Assembly: GCA_964466055.1 (NCBI GenBank)
Contig: CAYXLW010000002.1
Span: 124,001-188,000 of the forward strand
Direction: 5' to 3'
Length of the DNA: 64,000 nt
Source: CAYXLW01 sp964466055
Lineage (GTDB): Bacteria > Patescibacteriota > Gracilibacteria > GCA-2401425
In this document: one piece after another, positions 34,067 to 44,322 of the stretch
Position numbering within the stretch: the first letter of the stretch is position 1
Layout: the number at the start of each line of letters is the position of its first letter
The notes under the pieces: generated by a model
What the model was told of the DNA's origin: nothing
What the model saw: only the letters and a program-made list of their open reading frames with translations
Databases searched by the model: none
Program-made: the position numbers and the translations under genes

Positions 34067-37000
34067 ATGACAAACAAATTTTTAACTCGATGGCTGACAT
34101 CTCTAGGGGTGTTTTTGCTGTCTTTTGTGGCACTTACAGCAAGTGCAAGTGCAGCGTGTACTCTTGCAGATGTAGGTCCTGCTTCTGGAGCATATGTTAG
34201 TGGAGGTGCGTATAATTACACAGTAAATGTTACTCCGGGTGATACTTGTGGAGATGATGGAGTTATTATTACTGGGTATTATCTTTATGATTCTGATGGA
34301 GATGCTGATTTTACAGATGAGGGACCTTATCAGCAATTTGCTCAAGTTAGTCCTGCAGCGAATGACGTGTCTTACAATTTAACATGGAATACTCTTGCTC
34401 GAACTGATGGTTTAAATACTCGTTATAAAAGTCGAGTTATTTTGACAGGAGGAGGGGCTGGTTCAATGACTCCAGCAACTTTTTTTGGTATTGACAATAC
34501 TGCTCCAATTCTAAACACAGCAACAACAAAAGACACTGATCAAGATGGTTTGATTGATCGAATTGATGTGACTTTTACGGAAGCGGTGGGAATGTATAAC
34601 ATAAATCCAGTTGGTAATGTTCTTGGTTGGACAGTTACAGCTGATGGTGCTGAAGTAATGGTAGTTGCTAGTGCTTTCTGGAATGGTCAAACTTTAGAAT
34701 TAACACTAACGGAACAGGCTACTGTAACAACTGAAGATACGCCAAGTGTAGCTTATAGTAGTGTTACAGGAGATTCTTATACAGATTTAGCAGGTAATGA
34801 AGTTGTTACTGGAACAATTGCAAATGCAGTTGACGGTGCGGCGCCTGCTATTACATTAGTAGAAATGAAAGATGATGATTTCAATGGTAAAATTGAAAAA
34901 CTATCTTTAACTTTTTCAGAAAACATTGCTTTAAATGCTGGCAACACAAATCATGGCTTTACTTTTGCCGGACATGGAGTTGTATCTACGGCAGTAAATA
35001 ATTTTACTATTCCTGGCGGATCAAATACGCTTGATCTTACTTTGACAGAGGGTGCTCAAACATACGAAACTTCAATTGCTGATTTAGCACTAGATTTGGC
35101 AGGAAGTGATATTACTGATGGCACAAATACTATGGTAGATGTAACGTTGGATGTTGATTCAACTCCTTATGCTATTACTGATAAAGCAGCACCTTATGCT
35201 TGGATATTGGAATATCAAGATAATGGTAATGATGGTAGTGTGGATCGATTAGTGATGACCATGTCAGAAAATATTATTACAGGGACAGCGGAGGCTAGTG
35301 ATTTTACTTGGACTGCTAATGATTTAACTGGTACTGCTCTAGCTGGAGCTGGTACTCCAACATTCCTAAATAATATAGTTACTTATACATTATCAACACC
35401 AACTTCAAATCTAACAGGTGTGAGTGGGCTTGTAGAGCCAACTGTAGCTTATGCCGATGATGCTGGACGAGATATTGCTGATACTGCTGGTAATCAAATG
35501 GCAACATTTGGTGCAAGAACAGTTATTGATAAAGCTAATCCGGTAATTATTGATACTGCTTCTCTTGATGATGTAGGAGGAATCCATGATGGTAACACTG
35601 AAACAATAGAATTTAGATTTTCAGAAAGCGTACAAGATGCTGATTTTGGAGCTGCACTTGCTGGATTTATAGTTTCTGATGATGATTTTGCTACTAGTGA
35701 TGCGATGGTAGCATTTAATACTAATACGGATGTAGTAAATGGTGATATTGATGTAGCGAATGATGCTTATGTAACTCTTACATTTACACCAACAAATGTT
35801 TCAGGAACTGGTATTGTAAAATTCAAATATACTAACAATGGTAGTTATATATCTGATGCCGGAAATAATAGTTTACTTGATATTACCAATGCAGTTAGTG
35901 CTGATGATTTTGCTGCTCCTCAAGTTATTTCTCAAGTTTATCAATCAAATGGTAATAATGGATCTGTTGATCGTTTGGTTTTAACACTTTCTGAAATTGT
36001 TTCTTTTACAGAAGCACAATTATTTAATGATTTTGCCGTTGTTAATCAAAGCTTAACTTCTCTTGATGACGATGGAACTCCTACTTCAGTCACTGGAACT
36101 GGAACAAATACTCTTACTTTTGTTGTTTCAGGAACAACTGATTTGACAGGTGTAAGTGGTGGAACAGAACCAACTATTGCCTTTACAGATGATACAGCTA
36201 ATCATATTGCAGATGTTACTGGAAATTCAAATCTTTTAAATACATTCGTAGCTAGATCTTTAGTAGATGATGCAAATCCTTATTTACTTGCTTCTCATGC
36301 TAATACAAAATCAGTGAGTGCAGATGAAGATGGCACTACTGACTATTTAGCTCTTCAATATAGTGAAAAAATCAATTCTGTACCTACAGCTGATCAATTT
36401 ACAGTAAAAAATATTGCTAATGCTGATGTTCCTGTTTCTGGTGTTACTTTGATGAATGGTGCTTTAGCTGCAAATGATATTATTAAAGTAAGTTTAGATG
36501 AATCAGATACTGATAATAATACAGCTGCAATGACAGTTAGTTATGATGCTGCTGGTGCTCAAAAAATAGTTGATGCTCAAAGTAATGAAGCCACAACTCT
36601 AATAAATCAAGCAATTACAGATGATGTAAATCCAGTAATTATGCTTAGTCAATATTTTGATATTAATGGAGATGCTCAAGTAGATCAATTTACTTTTACT
36701 TTCTCCGAAGATATTTCTACTAGTACTTATGATGTTGCAGATTGGTCTATTGATTATGGTTCATTAAATGGAGGCGGAACTGGTGCTGTAGGAGTAGTAA
36801 GTTTTGCTACTAATGTAATGACCGTACCTCTTACAGGTCTTGATGCTGATGAAACAAGTTCATCTGGGACTCCTGGTATGTCTTATACAAATAATGCAGG
36901 AAATATTATAGATTCTGTTAATAATGAAGTGGTAACAGGTGGTCTTTGGCAAGTAATTGATAAAGCTGCTCCAGTTTTAATTGATTCTTTAAGTACTGGT

Positions 37001-40000
37001 AATGGACTTGGACAAACTGATGAAATTGATTTAGTTTATTCCGAAGATATTTCCGCTAATTCTAGTCTATTAGAAGCTAATTATATTGTAGAAAAATCTG
37101 GAACAACTGATATTATTACTGTTAGTTTAACATCTGTTTTATTTGATACCATTACTTTAAATTTAGATACTACTGATACAGATCAAACAACTGGTCCTAT
37201 GCAAGTAACTTATACTGGTACTGTTGTGTATGATGAAGCAGGTGCTACTGATAATGCGGCAATTGCTAAAACTGATACTGCTATTACCGATGGAGCAGAG
37301 CCAGTTATTATGACTCGAAAATATCAAGATAATGGTAGTGATGGTAGCGTTGATCGTTTGGTTCTAACTTTCTCAGAAAATGTGGAATGGCAAACTATGA
37401 TAGATAGTGATACTTATAGTCAATTAAGTATTACTGCAAATGATTTAACTGGTTTTGTTGGTAATCCAACAGCGGTAAGTGGGGAAAGTGATACCATTAC
37501 TTATACAATCCCAGCCACTACAAATCTAACAGGTGTAGATGCTGGGACAGAACCAGACCTTACTTATCTTCAAGATGTTAATCCTGTAAATCGTCTTCGT
37601 GATGCTTCAAGTAATTACCTTGTGAGTAATGGTCCAACTGCTATTGATGATAATGCAGCACCAATCGTGACTTCAGTTCTTACTTCCGATGCAGGAGAGA
37701 ATGGAGGAACAGCTCTGGACGGAATTGTGGATGCGATTATCGTAACTTACTCAGAAAGTATCGTGGCAAATTCTACTTTTACTGCTGGAAATTGGTCATT
37801 TGCCAATGCAGGTGCAAATATTGCTTATGCTAATGCTGGAGCAATTGCCGGATCAACAGTAAAACTTTATGTAACACAAAGTGCAAATTACAATGGTGGA
37901 GAAGTGGCGGATGTAGTTAATGCATCACAAGCTACCGATATCGAAGACGTAGCCAATAACTTTATTGCCGGAGCTTTAAATCAAACTGCAGATGATGCAG
38001 TTGCACCTCAATTTGTGACTGCTTACTTAATTGACTCTGATAAAGTTGAAGTTCAATTTACAGAGGATATGCATATTAATTCTTTAAATACTTCAAAGTT
38101 TACAGTTACAGGTCGTACAACTGATGCCATTGCTTTTGGAGCAACAAATGACATTATTAGCTTAGACCTAGATGGTGATGTTAATACCTATGTTGACCGC
38201 TTAACAGTTACAGGGGATGGAACAGTAGAAGATGTAAATGGTGTTGATTTTGTAACTGTTACAAATAAATCAATTATTGGTGGACCAACGATTGTTGGTT
38301 TGACTCTAAACACAACTCCTGTTTATACAGATACTTCTGCGATTGTTTTAGCGGGACGAGCAGTGAGTCCTTCTTCAAACTTAGAAGCAGTAAAATATTG
38401 TATTGGTACAAAAAATTTAGGTACAGCTTGTGTGATTAATGATGCAACAGTTAATATTGTTACTCCTTCTAGTGCACCTATTACTGATACAAAATATGAA
38501 AATTTTACCATAACTTTAAACGCAGACGATGCTTGGCAAACAGGAGTAGGGACTTATTCTGTATATGTAGCTTCAAAAGCAAATGGAGTTTGGGGAGATT
38601 CTTCAGTAATTACTTTAAATGTGGAAACAGCACCAGTAACAGACACAACAGCCCCAACAATCTCAAGTACAGTATTCAATCCAAATCAAACAGCATTCAC
38701 AGTTACAGATATTGCCACTGGAACATTTACAGTTATAGCAACAGATGCATTTGATGATGACGATACTTTGATCGTAACAGTAAACGGAACAGTAGTAGCA
38801 GATGACGGAGATGATAACGTGGGAACTTATGTTTACACTTTAGGAGCAGGAGACAAGACTACAGGAATTCATACTTTCAATGTTCAAGTAACTGACACAG
38901 CGGGTAATTTGGCAACTAAGGCAGTAGCTTATAGTGTAGTAGCAGATGATGCTGATGCAACGGCTCCTGTAATTGCGAATACAGTATTCAATCCAAATCA
39001 GACAGCATTTACAGTGAGTGAGATTGGAGCAGGAACCTTTACTGTTACAGCGACAGATGCTTTTGATGATTCAGATACTTTAACAGTTACAGTAAATGGA
39101 TCAGTAGTTGCAGATAATGGAAATGATAATGTAGGAACTTATGTTTACACTTTAGGAGCAGGAGACAAGACTACAGGCATTCATACTTTCAATGTTCAAG
39201 TAACAGATGCCGTAGGAAATTTAGCGACTGAAGCAGTTGCTTACAGTGTTGTAGCAGATGGTTCTGATACGACTGTACCAACAATTTCTAGTACAGTGTT
39301 CAATCCAAATCAAACAGCATTCACAGTAAGTGAAATAGCGGCAGGAACTTTCACAGTAACAGCAACAGATACATTCGATGATGATGACACTTTAACAGTA
39401 ACAGTAAACGGAACAGTAGTAGCAGATGCGGATGGAGATAATAATACAGGAACTTATACTTACACTTTAGTAGCAGGAGATAAAACAACAGGCATTCATA
39501 CTTTCAATGTTCAAGTAACTGATACAGCAGGCAATCTAGCAACTAAATCAGTAGCATATAGCGTAGTAGCAGATGATTCAGATACAACTTCTCCTACACT
39601 AACATTTACACCAGCAAATGGAACTTCTGGAGTAGCTGTAGCATCTACAATTACAATTACATTTGATGAAGCTGTAAGAAAACTTGATGATTCAGCAGTA
39701 GTAGATGGAGATTTAGCATCAATGATTATGTTAAAAGAAGAAAATGCATCAGGAACAAATGTTGCATTTACAGCGGTAATTAATGGAGGAAAAACAGAAA
39801 TTACAATTACTCCAACTTCTAGTCTTGATTACAACCAAGATTACTACGTTGCAATTGATGCACAATTAGAAGACTCTTCAGATAATACAATTTCAGCATC
39901 AGTAGCAACATTTAGTACTCAAGATATATCAGCTCCAAATGTAACAACTTTGACTTTATCTAATATTACAAATAACGGATTATCTTTAGCTTATGCAACA

Positions 40001-40612
40001 GATGTAACTCCAACAGTAAAAAGATACAAAGTTAATACTAACACAACTGTAGGAACTTGGGTAACTCTAGGAGCATCACCAGTAGCAATACCAGGATTAA
40101 ATGCAGATACTACTTATTTTATACAAGTTCAATTCACAAGAAACGGACATGAAACAAATGAATACAGAACATTTAAAACATCAACAGCAACTTCAGGATT
40201 AGTAGTAAATAATGTTGAAAGAATTTTAAATAATAATGATGTAACAGTTGGAGGAAATTACTCAAATGGATATCACTTCAGATTTCAAGTAACAGCTAAT
40301 AATTACACTGAAGAAAATTTGAAATTTAAATTAGCAGATTGGTCTAATGGAGTAACTACTATGCCTGTTGCTAATAATACAAAAGTTGTTGTTACAGAAA
40401 ATGGAACTGATGATTATGCGCATGCTAATATTAAAACATTAATATTATCAGATACTTACACAGAATTAAGTGCAGATATCAGTGCAATTGATGGAGATGA
40501 TACTTTAGGTGGTCGACAATTTGTAATTGATGTGTTCTATCAAATTCCAACAGGTTCAGAAGGAGTACACTCAAGTAAATATGGGATCAAAACAGAAAGC
40601 GGTGAATTATAA
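34067..40612 (+). CDS. Giant Ig-repeat surface protein
   Basis: A 2181-residue exported protein. I start it at the ATG at 34067, which opens a clean signal peptide (MTNKFLTRWLTSLGVFLL and on to ASASA). A TTG at 34022 would add 15 unrelated residues. The body is a string of Asp/Thr/Gly-rich Ig-like repeats carrying the pattern D-x-G-S-V-D-R-L-V-L-T-x-S-E, a bacterial Ig/SbsA-type fold. Three near-identical 104-residue modules (38642-39580) follow, then an SbsA-type Ig domain (about residues 1840-1950), an FN3-like domain and a unique C-terminus. No sorting signal is visible; the SLH protein next to it may tie it to the wall. An S-layer or adhesin role is inferred. Confidence 0.9.
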   Translation: MTNKFLTRWLTSLGVFLLSFVALTASASAACTLADVGPASGAYVSGGAYNYTVNVTPGDTCGDDGVIITGYYLYDSDGDADFTDEGPYQQFAQVSPAANDVSYNLTWNTLARTDGLNTRYKSRVILTGGGAGSMTPATFFGIDNTAPILNTATTKDTDQDGLIDRIDVTFTEAVGMYNINPVGNVLGWTVTADGAEVMVVASAFWNGQTLELTLTEQATVTTEDTPSVAYSSVTGDSYTDLAGNEVVTGTIANAVDGAAPAITLVEMKDDDFNGKIEKLSLTFSENIALNAGNTNHGFTFAGHGVVSTAVNNFTIPGGSNTLDLTLTEGAQTYETSIADLALDLAGSDITDGTNTMVDVTLDVDSTPYAITDKAAPYAWILEYQDNGNDGSVDRLVMTMSENIITGTAEASDFTWTANDLTGTALAGAGTPTFLNNIVTYTLSTPTSNLTGVSGLVEPTVAYADDAGRDIADTAGNQMATFGARTVIDKANPVIIDTASLDDVGGIHDGNTETIEFRFSESVQDADFGAALAGFIVSDDDFATSDAMVAFNTNTDVVNGDIDVANDAYVTLTFTPTNVSGTGIVKFKYTNNGSYISDAGNNSLLDITNAVSADDFAAPQVISQVYQSNGNNGSVDRLVLTLSEIVSFTEAQLFNDFAVVNQSLTSLDDDGTPTSVTGTGTNTLTFVVSGTTDLTGVSGGTEPTIAFTDDTANHIADVTGNSNLLNTFVARSLVDDANPYLLASHANTKSVSADEDGTTDYLALQYSEKINSVPTADQFTVKNIANADVPVSGVTLMNGALAANDIIKVSLDESDTDNNTAAMTVSYDAAGAQKIVDAQSNEATTLINQAITDDVNPVIMLSQYFDINGDAQVDQFTFTFSEDISTSTYDVADWSIDYGSLNGGGTGAVGVVSFATNVMTVPLTGLDADETSSSGTPGMSYTNNAGNIIDSVNNEVVTGGLWQVIDKAAPVLIDSLSTGNGLGQTDEIDLVYSEDISANSSLLEANYIVEKSGTTDIITVSLTSVLFDTITLNLDTTDTDQTTGPMQVTYTGTVVYDEAGATDNAAIAKTDTAITDGAEPVIMTRKYQDNGSDGSVDRLVLTFSENVEWQTMIDSDTYSQLSITANDLTGFVGNPTAVSGESDTITYTIPATTNLTGVDAGTEPDLTYLQDVNPVNRLRDASSNYLVSNGPTAIDDNAAPIVTSVLTSDAGENGGTALDGIVDAIIVTYSESIVANSTFTAGNWSFANAGANIAYANAGAIAGSTVKLYVTQSANYNGGEVADVVNASQATDIEDVANNFIAGALNQTADDAVAPQFVTAYLIDSDKVEVQFTEDMHINSLNTSKFTVTGRTTDAIAFGATNDIISLDLDGDVNTYVDRLTVTGDGTVEDVNGVDFVTVTNKSIIGGPTIVGLTLNTTPVYTDTSAIVLAGRAVSPSSNLEAVKYCIGTKNLGTACVINDATVNIVTPSSAPITDTKYENFTITLNADDAWQTGVGTYSVYVASKANGVWGDSSVITLNVETAPVTDTTAPTISSTVFNPNQTAFTVTDIATGTFTVIATDAFDDDDTLIVTVNGTVVADDGDDNVGTYVYTLGAGDKTTGIHTFNVQVTDTAGNLATKAVAYSVVADDADATAPVIANTVFNPNQTAFTVSEIGAGTFTVTATDAFDDSDTLTVTVNGSVVADNGNDNVGTYVYTLGAGDKTTGIHTFNVQVTDAVGNLATEAVAYSVVADGSDTTVPTISSTVFNPNQTAFTVSEIAAGTFTVTATDTFDDDDTLTVTVNGTVVADADGDNNTGTYTYTLVAGDKTTGIHTFNVQVTDTAGNLATKSVAYSVVADDSDTTSPTLTFTPANGTSGVAVASTITITFDEAVRKLDDSAVVDGDLASMIMLKEENASGTNVAFTAVINGGKTEITITPTSSLDYNQDYYVAIDAQLEDSSDNTISASVATFSTQDISAPNVTTLTLSNITNNGLSLAYATDVTPTVKRYKVNTNTTVGTWVTLGASPVAIPGLNADTTYFIQVQFTRNGHETNEYRTFKTSTATSGLVVNNVERILNNNDVTVGGNYSNGYHFRFQVTANNYTEENLKFKLADWSNGVTTMPVANNTKVVVTENGTDDYAHANIKTLILSDTYTELSADISAIDGDDTLGGRQFVIDVFYQIPTGSEGVHSSKYGIKTESGEL
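38642..39580 (+). repeat. Three tandem ~312-bp coding modules
   Basis: Units 38642-38953, 38954-39265 and 39266-39580 each encode a 104-105-residue Ig-like module with VFNPNQTAFTV near the start and HTFNVQVTD near the end. Unit 3 has one extra codon. Similarity is high at the DNA level. Confidence 0.9.
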
Positions 40613-40617
40613 AAATG

Positions 40618-40651
40618 ACCCCCTTATCCTTAAATTTAAGGATAAGGGGGT
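40618..40651. terminator. 17-bp perfect palindrome after the giant gene
   Basis: ACCCCCTTATCCTTAAA followed by its exact reverse complement. It lies 5 nt past the stop codon. No T-tract follows on the plus strand, while the minus strand continues CATTTTTATAATT, so it may act as a 3' RNA stabiliser or a terminator for antisense transcription. Confidence 0.65.
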
Positions 40652-40681
40652 GTTAGTACTCCAAAATTTAATTATTTATTT

Positions 40682-42013
40682 ATGAAAAAATTTATTATTT
40701 TAGCAATACTACTACTTTGTTCTAATATGGTTTATGCTTCTTCTGAAACGCAAGGGGATATAGACCCTAATGTTAATCAAGGTATAACATCAGAATTACC
40801 GTGTAGCCCTGCTAGTGTTAGTAATGGAAGTGTTAATTCTATAACTTGTGTTATAACATGCAATAGTGGATATACCCTTTCAGGAGAATCTTGTGTTGCA
40901 GTTTCATCAGGTGGCGGAGGTGGAGGTGGAGGTTCTTCACCCCTTACAACTCCATATCTATTAACATTAACTGAATCCGATAAAACATTAATTCTTGATA
41001 ATAGACCATTAGATCTTTCAATAACAAAAGGACTCATTACTAGACCAATAGAAATAGAAAGATCTTCTTATAAGATAAGAATAGAAAAAGGGACAAAAAT
41101 AACTTATGCAGATGGTACGGAATTTTCAGGAGAAATTATGGTCCCAAGTACACTTAGAATGTCAGACATACCACCTGCTCCAAAAGGATTTCAAATAGTG
41201 AAAGCTTTTAATATAGGCTCAAAGGATAGAAAACCAATAAAGTTTTCACCACCAATTACATTAACTATTCCAGTAAAGTTTACAGAAAAGGTTGATCCAG
41301 ACTTAGTGAAAGTTTATTACTATGACGAGGAAGAAAAAATATATAAACTTGTAGGAGATGGAGGAATTTTATCGGAAGATCAAAAAAGTATTGTTGTAAC
41401 AATTGACCATATGACAATATTTGCTGTGCTTTATGGCAAAGGAGTTATTTCAGCAACAGAAAAAGTAGATGAAATAATATTTGAAAGTTTTTTCAAAGAT
41501 GCAAAAGAACACTGGGCAAAAGAATATATTAAAGATTTATATAACAAAAAAGTGTTTATAAAAAAAGATAATTTTTATCCTAATGATTTCACATCTAGAG
41601 CACAACTTGCAAAAATAATAGTAGAGGCATTTGATATTGAAGTTCCTTCACAAATTGAATCTTCAAGATTTACTGATGTTGATTTAACACAATGGTATGC
41701 TGTTTACACCGAAGCAGCAGCAAGTGCTGGAATTATAAAAGGATACTCTGACAAAACTTTTAGACCTGCTCAAGAGGTAAACAGAGCTGAAGCTGTTGCT
41801 ATGATATTAAGAGCAGCAAATGTTAAAGATTTTGAAGGAAACTCTGGTTTTACAGATGTTCCAAAAAATGAGTGGTTTTCAGGAATAGTTGCTTATGCAG
41901 TAGAAAAAGGGATTGTAAAAGGAAGAACGCCAACTTCTTTTGCACCAATGGAATTTGTAACACGTGCTGAAATATCAAAATTGGTAAGTGTAACTTTGAA
42001 AGTATTTCAATAA
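40682..42013 (+). CDS. SLH-domain cell-wall protein
   Basis: A 443-residue exported protein. The signal peptide is residues 1-19 (ends VYA). A short Cys-containing region, an eight-Gly linker (SSGGGGGGGGSS) and a beta-rich ZU5-like region (LTIPVKFTEKVDPDLVKVYY) come next. Three S-layer homology repeats fill about residues 262-443: AKEHWAKEYIKDLY, VDLTQWYAVYTEAAASAGII and VPKNEWFSGIVAYAVEKGIV. SLH repeats bind secondary cell-wall polysaccharide, so this protein is a candidate anchor for the giant protein just upstream. Confidence 0.92.
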   Translation: MKKFIILAILLLCSNMVYASSETQGDIDPNVNQGITSELPCSPASVSNGSVNSITCVITCNSGYTLSGESCVAVSSGGGGGGGGSSPLTTPYLLTLTESDKTLILDNRPLDLSITKGLITRPIEIERSSYKIRIEKGTKITYADGTEFSGEIMVPSTLRMSDIPPAPKGFQIVKAFNIGSKDRKPIKFSPPITLTIPVKFTEKVDPDLVKVYYYDEEEKIYKLVGDGGILSEDQKSIVVTIDHMTIFAVLYGKGVISATEKVDEIIFESFFKDAKEHWAKEYIKDLYNKKVFIKKDNFYPNDFTSRAQLAKIIVEAFDIEVPSQIESSRFTDVDLTQWYAVYTEAAASAGIIKGYSDKTFRPAQEVNRAEAVAMILRAANVKDFEGNSGFTDVPKNEWFSGIVAYAVEKGIVKGRTPTSFAPMEFVTRAEISKLVSVTLKVFQ

Positions 42014-42053
42014 TTATTTATAAATTGAAATCTTTTAATTAATTTTTAATATT

Positions 42054-42096
42054 GAGGTTTTGTTTTTAAGCTTTTTAAAGACTAAACCTCTTTTTT
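42054..42096 (+). terminator. Intrinsic terminator of the SLH gene
   Basis: GAGGTTT (42054-42060) pairs with AAACCTC (42084-42090), extended inward after one mismatch, and is followed by six T. Confidence 0.82.
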
Positions 42097-42171
42097 GATT
42101 TTTTATTATTTATATATATAATTAGGTCGTTTTTTTTAAACATTATTAGTTCATTTTTTAATTTATTTTTT

Positions 42172-42726
42172 ATGAATCCAGAACTTTTTACAACATCAAT
42201 GGCAGGTATGGGTTTTTGGTTAATGCTTTTTACTTTTTTAGTTTTTGGAGTTAGTATATTTGTTATTTCTCCATATGCTCTTATGCTGGGAGCTAAAATC
42301 TCAAAATTTAAAAAACTCAGCTACCTTGAATCTTTTAAAATAACGTTATTTTCGATGCTTGCTACGATTGCATCATTAATTGTCTTGAAAATAATAGGGG
42401 TGCAATATCAGATATTAAACTTTATTTATTTTTTATTCCTATATTTATTTATTAAAAAACACAAGCCATCTATTAGTCAATTTGCTTCTATGAGTGGAAT
42501 ATTAATTTTAGCAGGAATTGCTTTTGGTATAATTATTTCAATAGTTTCATATTTTATGATGCAAGATATTAAACAAAATATGCCAGATGTTTCAGGATTA
42601 GAAGAGCTTGAAGTTATGACAGAGGAAGATTTAAAAAATTTTCAAAAAGATCTAGAAAGTATGAATCCAGAACAATTAGAAGAACTTACTAAGAAGTTTA
42701 ATGATCTTATTCCAGAGGAAAACTAG
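42172..42726 (+). CDS. Four-helix membrane protein, unknown
   Basis: A 184-residue protein I do not recognise. About four membrane helices (residues 14-40, 57-80, 83-98 and 107-130) are followed by an acidic cytosolic tail rich in Glu and Leu (EELEVMTEEDLKNFQKDLES). It stands alone between the SLH gene and the converging miaA. Confidence 0.6.
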   Translation: MNPELFTTSMAGMGFWLMLFTFLVFGVSIFVISPYALMLGAKISKFKKLSYLESFKITLFSMLATIASLIVLKIIGVQYQILNFIYFLFLYLFIKKHKPSISQFASMSGILILAGIAFGIIISIVSYFMMQDIKQNMPDVSGLEELEVMTEEDLKNFQKDLESMNPEQLEELTKKFNDLIPEEN

Positions 42727-42805
42727 TATTGATTTGGAATAGCTTATATATTGTTGCCATTCCTGCGAATACAGAAATCCAGTTTTATAGTATTTTAATT
42801 AGACT

Positions 42806-43690
42806 CTAGACTATCTTTACTCTTTCATCATTTCTCCACCAAGTCATTTGCCTTTTAGCATAATTTCTAGATTTTTGTTGCATTTGTTCAATTGCTTCTT
42901 CTTCAGATATTTCTTTTCTAAAGAATGAAAAAGCTTCGGGAATTCCTATGCTTTTAAGTGCAGGTAGTTTTTCATCTAATCTTTTATCAAAAAGAACTTT
43001 TGCTTCATCTAACAAACCATTTTTCCAGATATACTCAGCTCTTTTATTAATGTGCTCATAGAGTTCTTCTCTATCTTTAATTTTTGGCATAAGAATTAAT
43101 ACAGAGAATTTTTCTTCACCTTTATCTACTTTGGATTTTTTTTGATTTGTCATATAAAAAAACTCAAGTGCACGTATTACTATAACTCTGTTGTTTTTAT
43201 GTGTAATTTTTGCGTATTCAGGATCAATCTTATTTAACTCATTCCATAACTCATCTGATGATTTTTTATCTAGTTCTTTTTTTAATTCCCAATTCATTGA
43301 GTTTTTAGGGATATCAAAATTTTGTGTTAGTGCATTTATAAATAAGCCTGTTCCTCCAACAAGAATGGGAATCTTTTTTTTGCTTAAAATCTCTTCAATT
43401 TTTAGTAGTGCATCTTTTCTATGATCTTCAACTGTAAAGATTATTTCTGGTTCAATATACGAAAAAAGATGGTGTGGTATTCCTTCTTTTTCTTCATCCT
43501 TTATTACTCCTGTTGTTATTTTTAAACCTTTATAAAGCTGTTTTGAATCTGCATTTATGATTTCTCCATTTACTTCTTTTGCAATTTCTATGGAAAGTTG
43601 TGATTTTCCTGCTCCTGTTGGACCAACAATTGCAATTACAGGTGGTTTGTTTGCTTTTTTTAGGAAGTTTGAAAGAAGAGAAGAAATCAT
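42806..43690 (-). CDS. miaA: tRNA dimethylallyltransferase MiaA
   Basis: This 294-residue enzyme transfers a dimethylallyl group to A37 of tRNAs reading U-starting codons. P-loop GPTGAGKS is at residues 23-30. NADSKQLYKGLKITTG contains the catalytic Asp. PHHLFSYIEP and ILVGGTGLFINAL follow, and the C-terminus has the typical RNYAKRQMTWWRND. I start it at 43690 (MISSLLSNFLKK); extending to 43816 adds residues unlike MiaA. Confidence 0.95.
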   Translation of the reverse strand: MISSLLSNFLKKANKPPVIAIVGPTGAGKSQLSIEIAKEVNGEIINADSKQLYKGLKITTGVIKDEEKEGIPHHLFSYIEPEIIFTVEDHRKDALLKIEEILSKKKIPILVGGTGLFINALTQNFDIPKNSMNWELKKELDKKSSDELWNELNKIDPEYAKITHKNNRVIVIRALEFFYMTNQKKSKVDKGEEKFSVLILMPKIKDREELYEHINKRAEYIWKNGLLDEAKVLFDKRLDEKLPALKSIGIPEAFSFFRKEISEEEAIEQMQQKSRNYAKRQMTWWRNDERVKIV

Positions 43691-43770
43691 AAGAAAGGAG
43701 GTTTTTATATTTAATATTATATAATGTAGCGAGAAACAAGTGATTTTGTCTAATGACCTAAGTATATACG

Positions 43771-43820
43771 AACTTTGGTGGCGGTACAATTTGCGAGAAG
43801 CACCAACTGCCACCAAAGTT
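43771..43820. repeat. 12-bp inverted repeat near IS remnants
   Basis: AACTTTGGTGGC (43771-43782) and GCCACCAAAGTT (43809-43820) are perfect inverted arms with a 26-nt loop. It is richer in G/C than its surroundings and sits at one border of the transposase remnants. Confidence 0.6.
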
Positions 43821-43848
43821 TGGTAAGCGAAGTGAAAATGCTAATCGT

Positions 43849-44093
43849 AAATTCATTCACCCTAAATTTAAACAACTAAAAGAGACCTTGCTCAATTGGT
43901 AAGAAGAAATACTCAACTACTTATATTCCGCACAAAAAACGCCTATATCAAAGGTCTCAATAACAGAATTGAAACTCTTAAAAGAAAAAAATGGGAATTT
44001 CGCAATAAAGAAAACTTTATTAAATATTTTTGTTATATGCTTTTTCCAATCTCTCAAATATTCGATTCGCTTATTTTTACCCATTGGGCTTGA
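43849..44093 (+). pseudogene. Transposase C-terminal remnant (ISAon1/ISL3-like)
   Basis: Reading PKFKQLKETLLNW, then a stop, EEILNY, then a frame change into TKNAYIKGLNNRIETLKRKK and WEFRNKENFIKY. The N-A-Y-x-x-G-L-N-N-R-I-x-x-x-K-R pattern is the usual end of ISL3/ISAon1-type DDE transposases. At least one stop and one frameshift show it is dead. Confidence 0.6.
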
Positions 44094-44322
44094 AAAAGAA
44101 CCAAATTTTATTGACTTTTTGCCATAGCAGTTCTCTTATTGGAAAGTCGTTCACAGAAAAATTCCTGAAACCTTTTGATATTACTTTTCTTCCTTTGTAT
44201 TTTTCTGGTATTTCTGGCACCCAAGCTTTCTCTTCAATCCTTATTGTTATTACCTTTTCTATTACTCTCACACTTTTACATTCAAAGTATTCTAGTATTC
44301 CTTCTGGTAAGAAGGATTGCCA
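44077..44322 (-). pseudogene. Transposase N-terminal remnant (ISAon1-like)
   Basis: The minus strand reads WQSFLPEGILEYFECKSV, then IPEKYKGRKVISKGF and VNDFPIRE. This is the layout of the N-terminal protein of ISAon1-type elements (a PEG-L-x-Y-F start, SKGF, DFPIRG). A TGA precedes it and no catalytic part follows. It converges on the plus-strand C-terminal remnant, so the element was rearranged. Confidence 0.55.

Noticed and set aside
19859..40612. Prophage tail-fibre origin for the giant genes
   Set aside because: Signal peptides, Ig/TSP3/SLH context and no phage structural genes nearby argue for cell-surface proteins.
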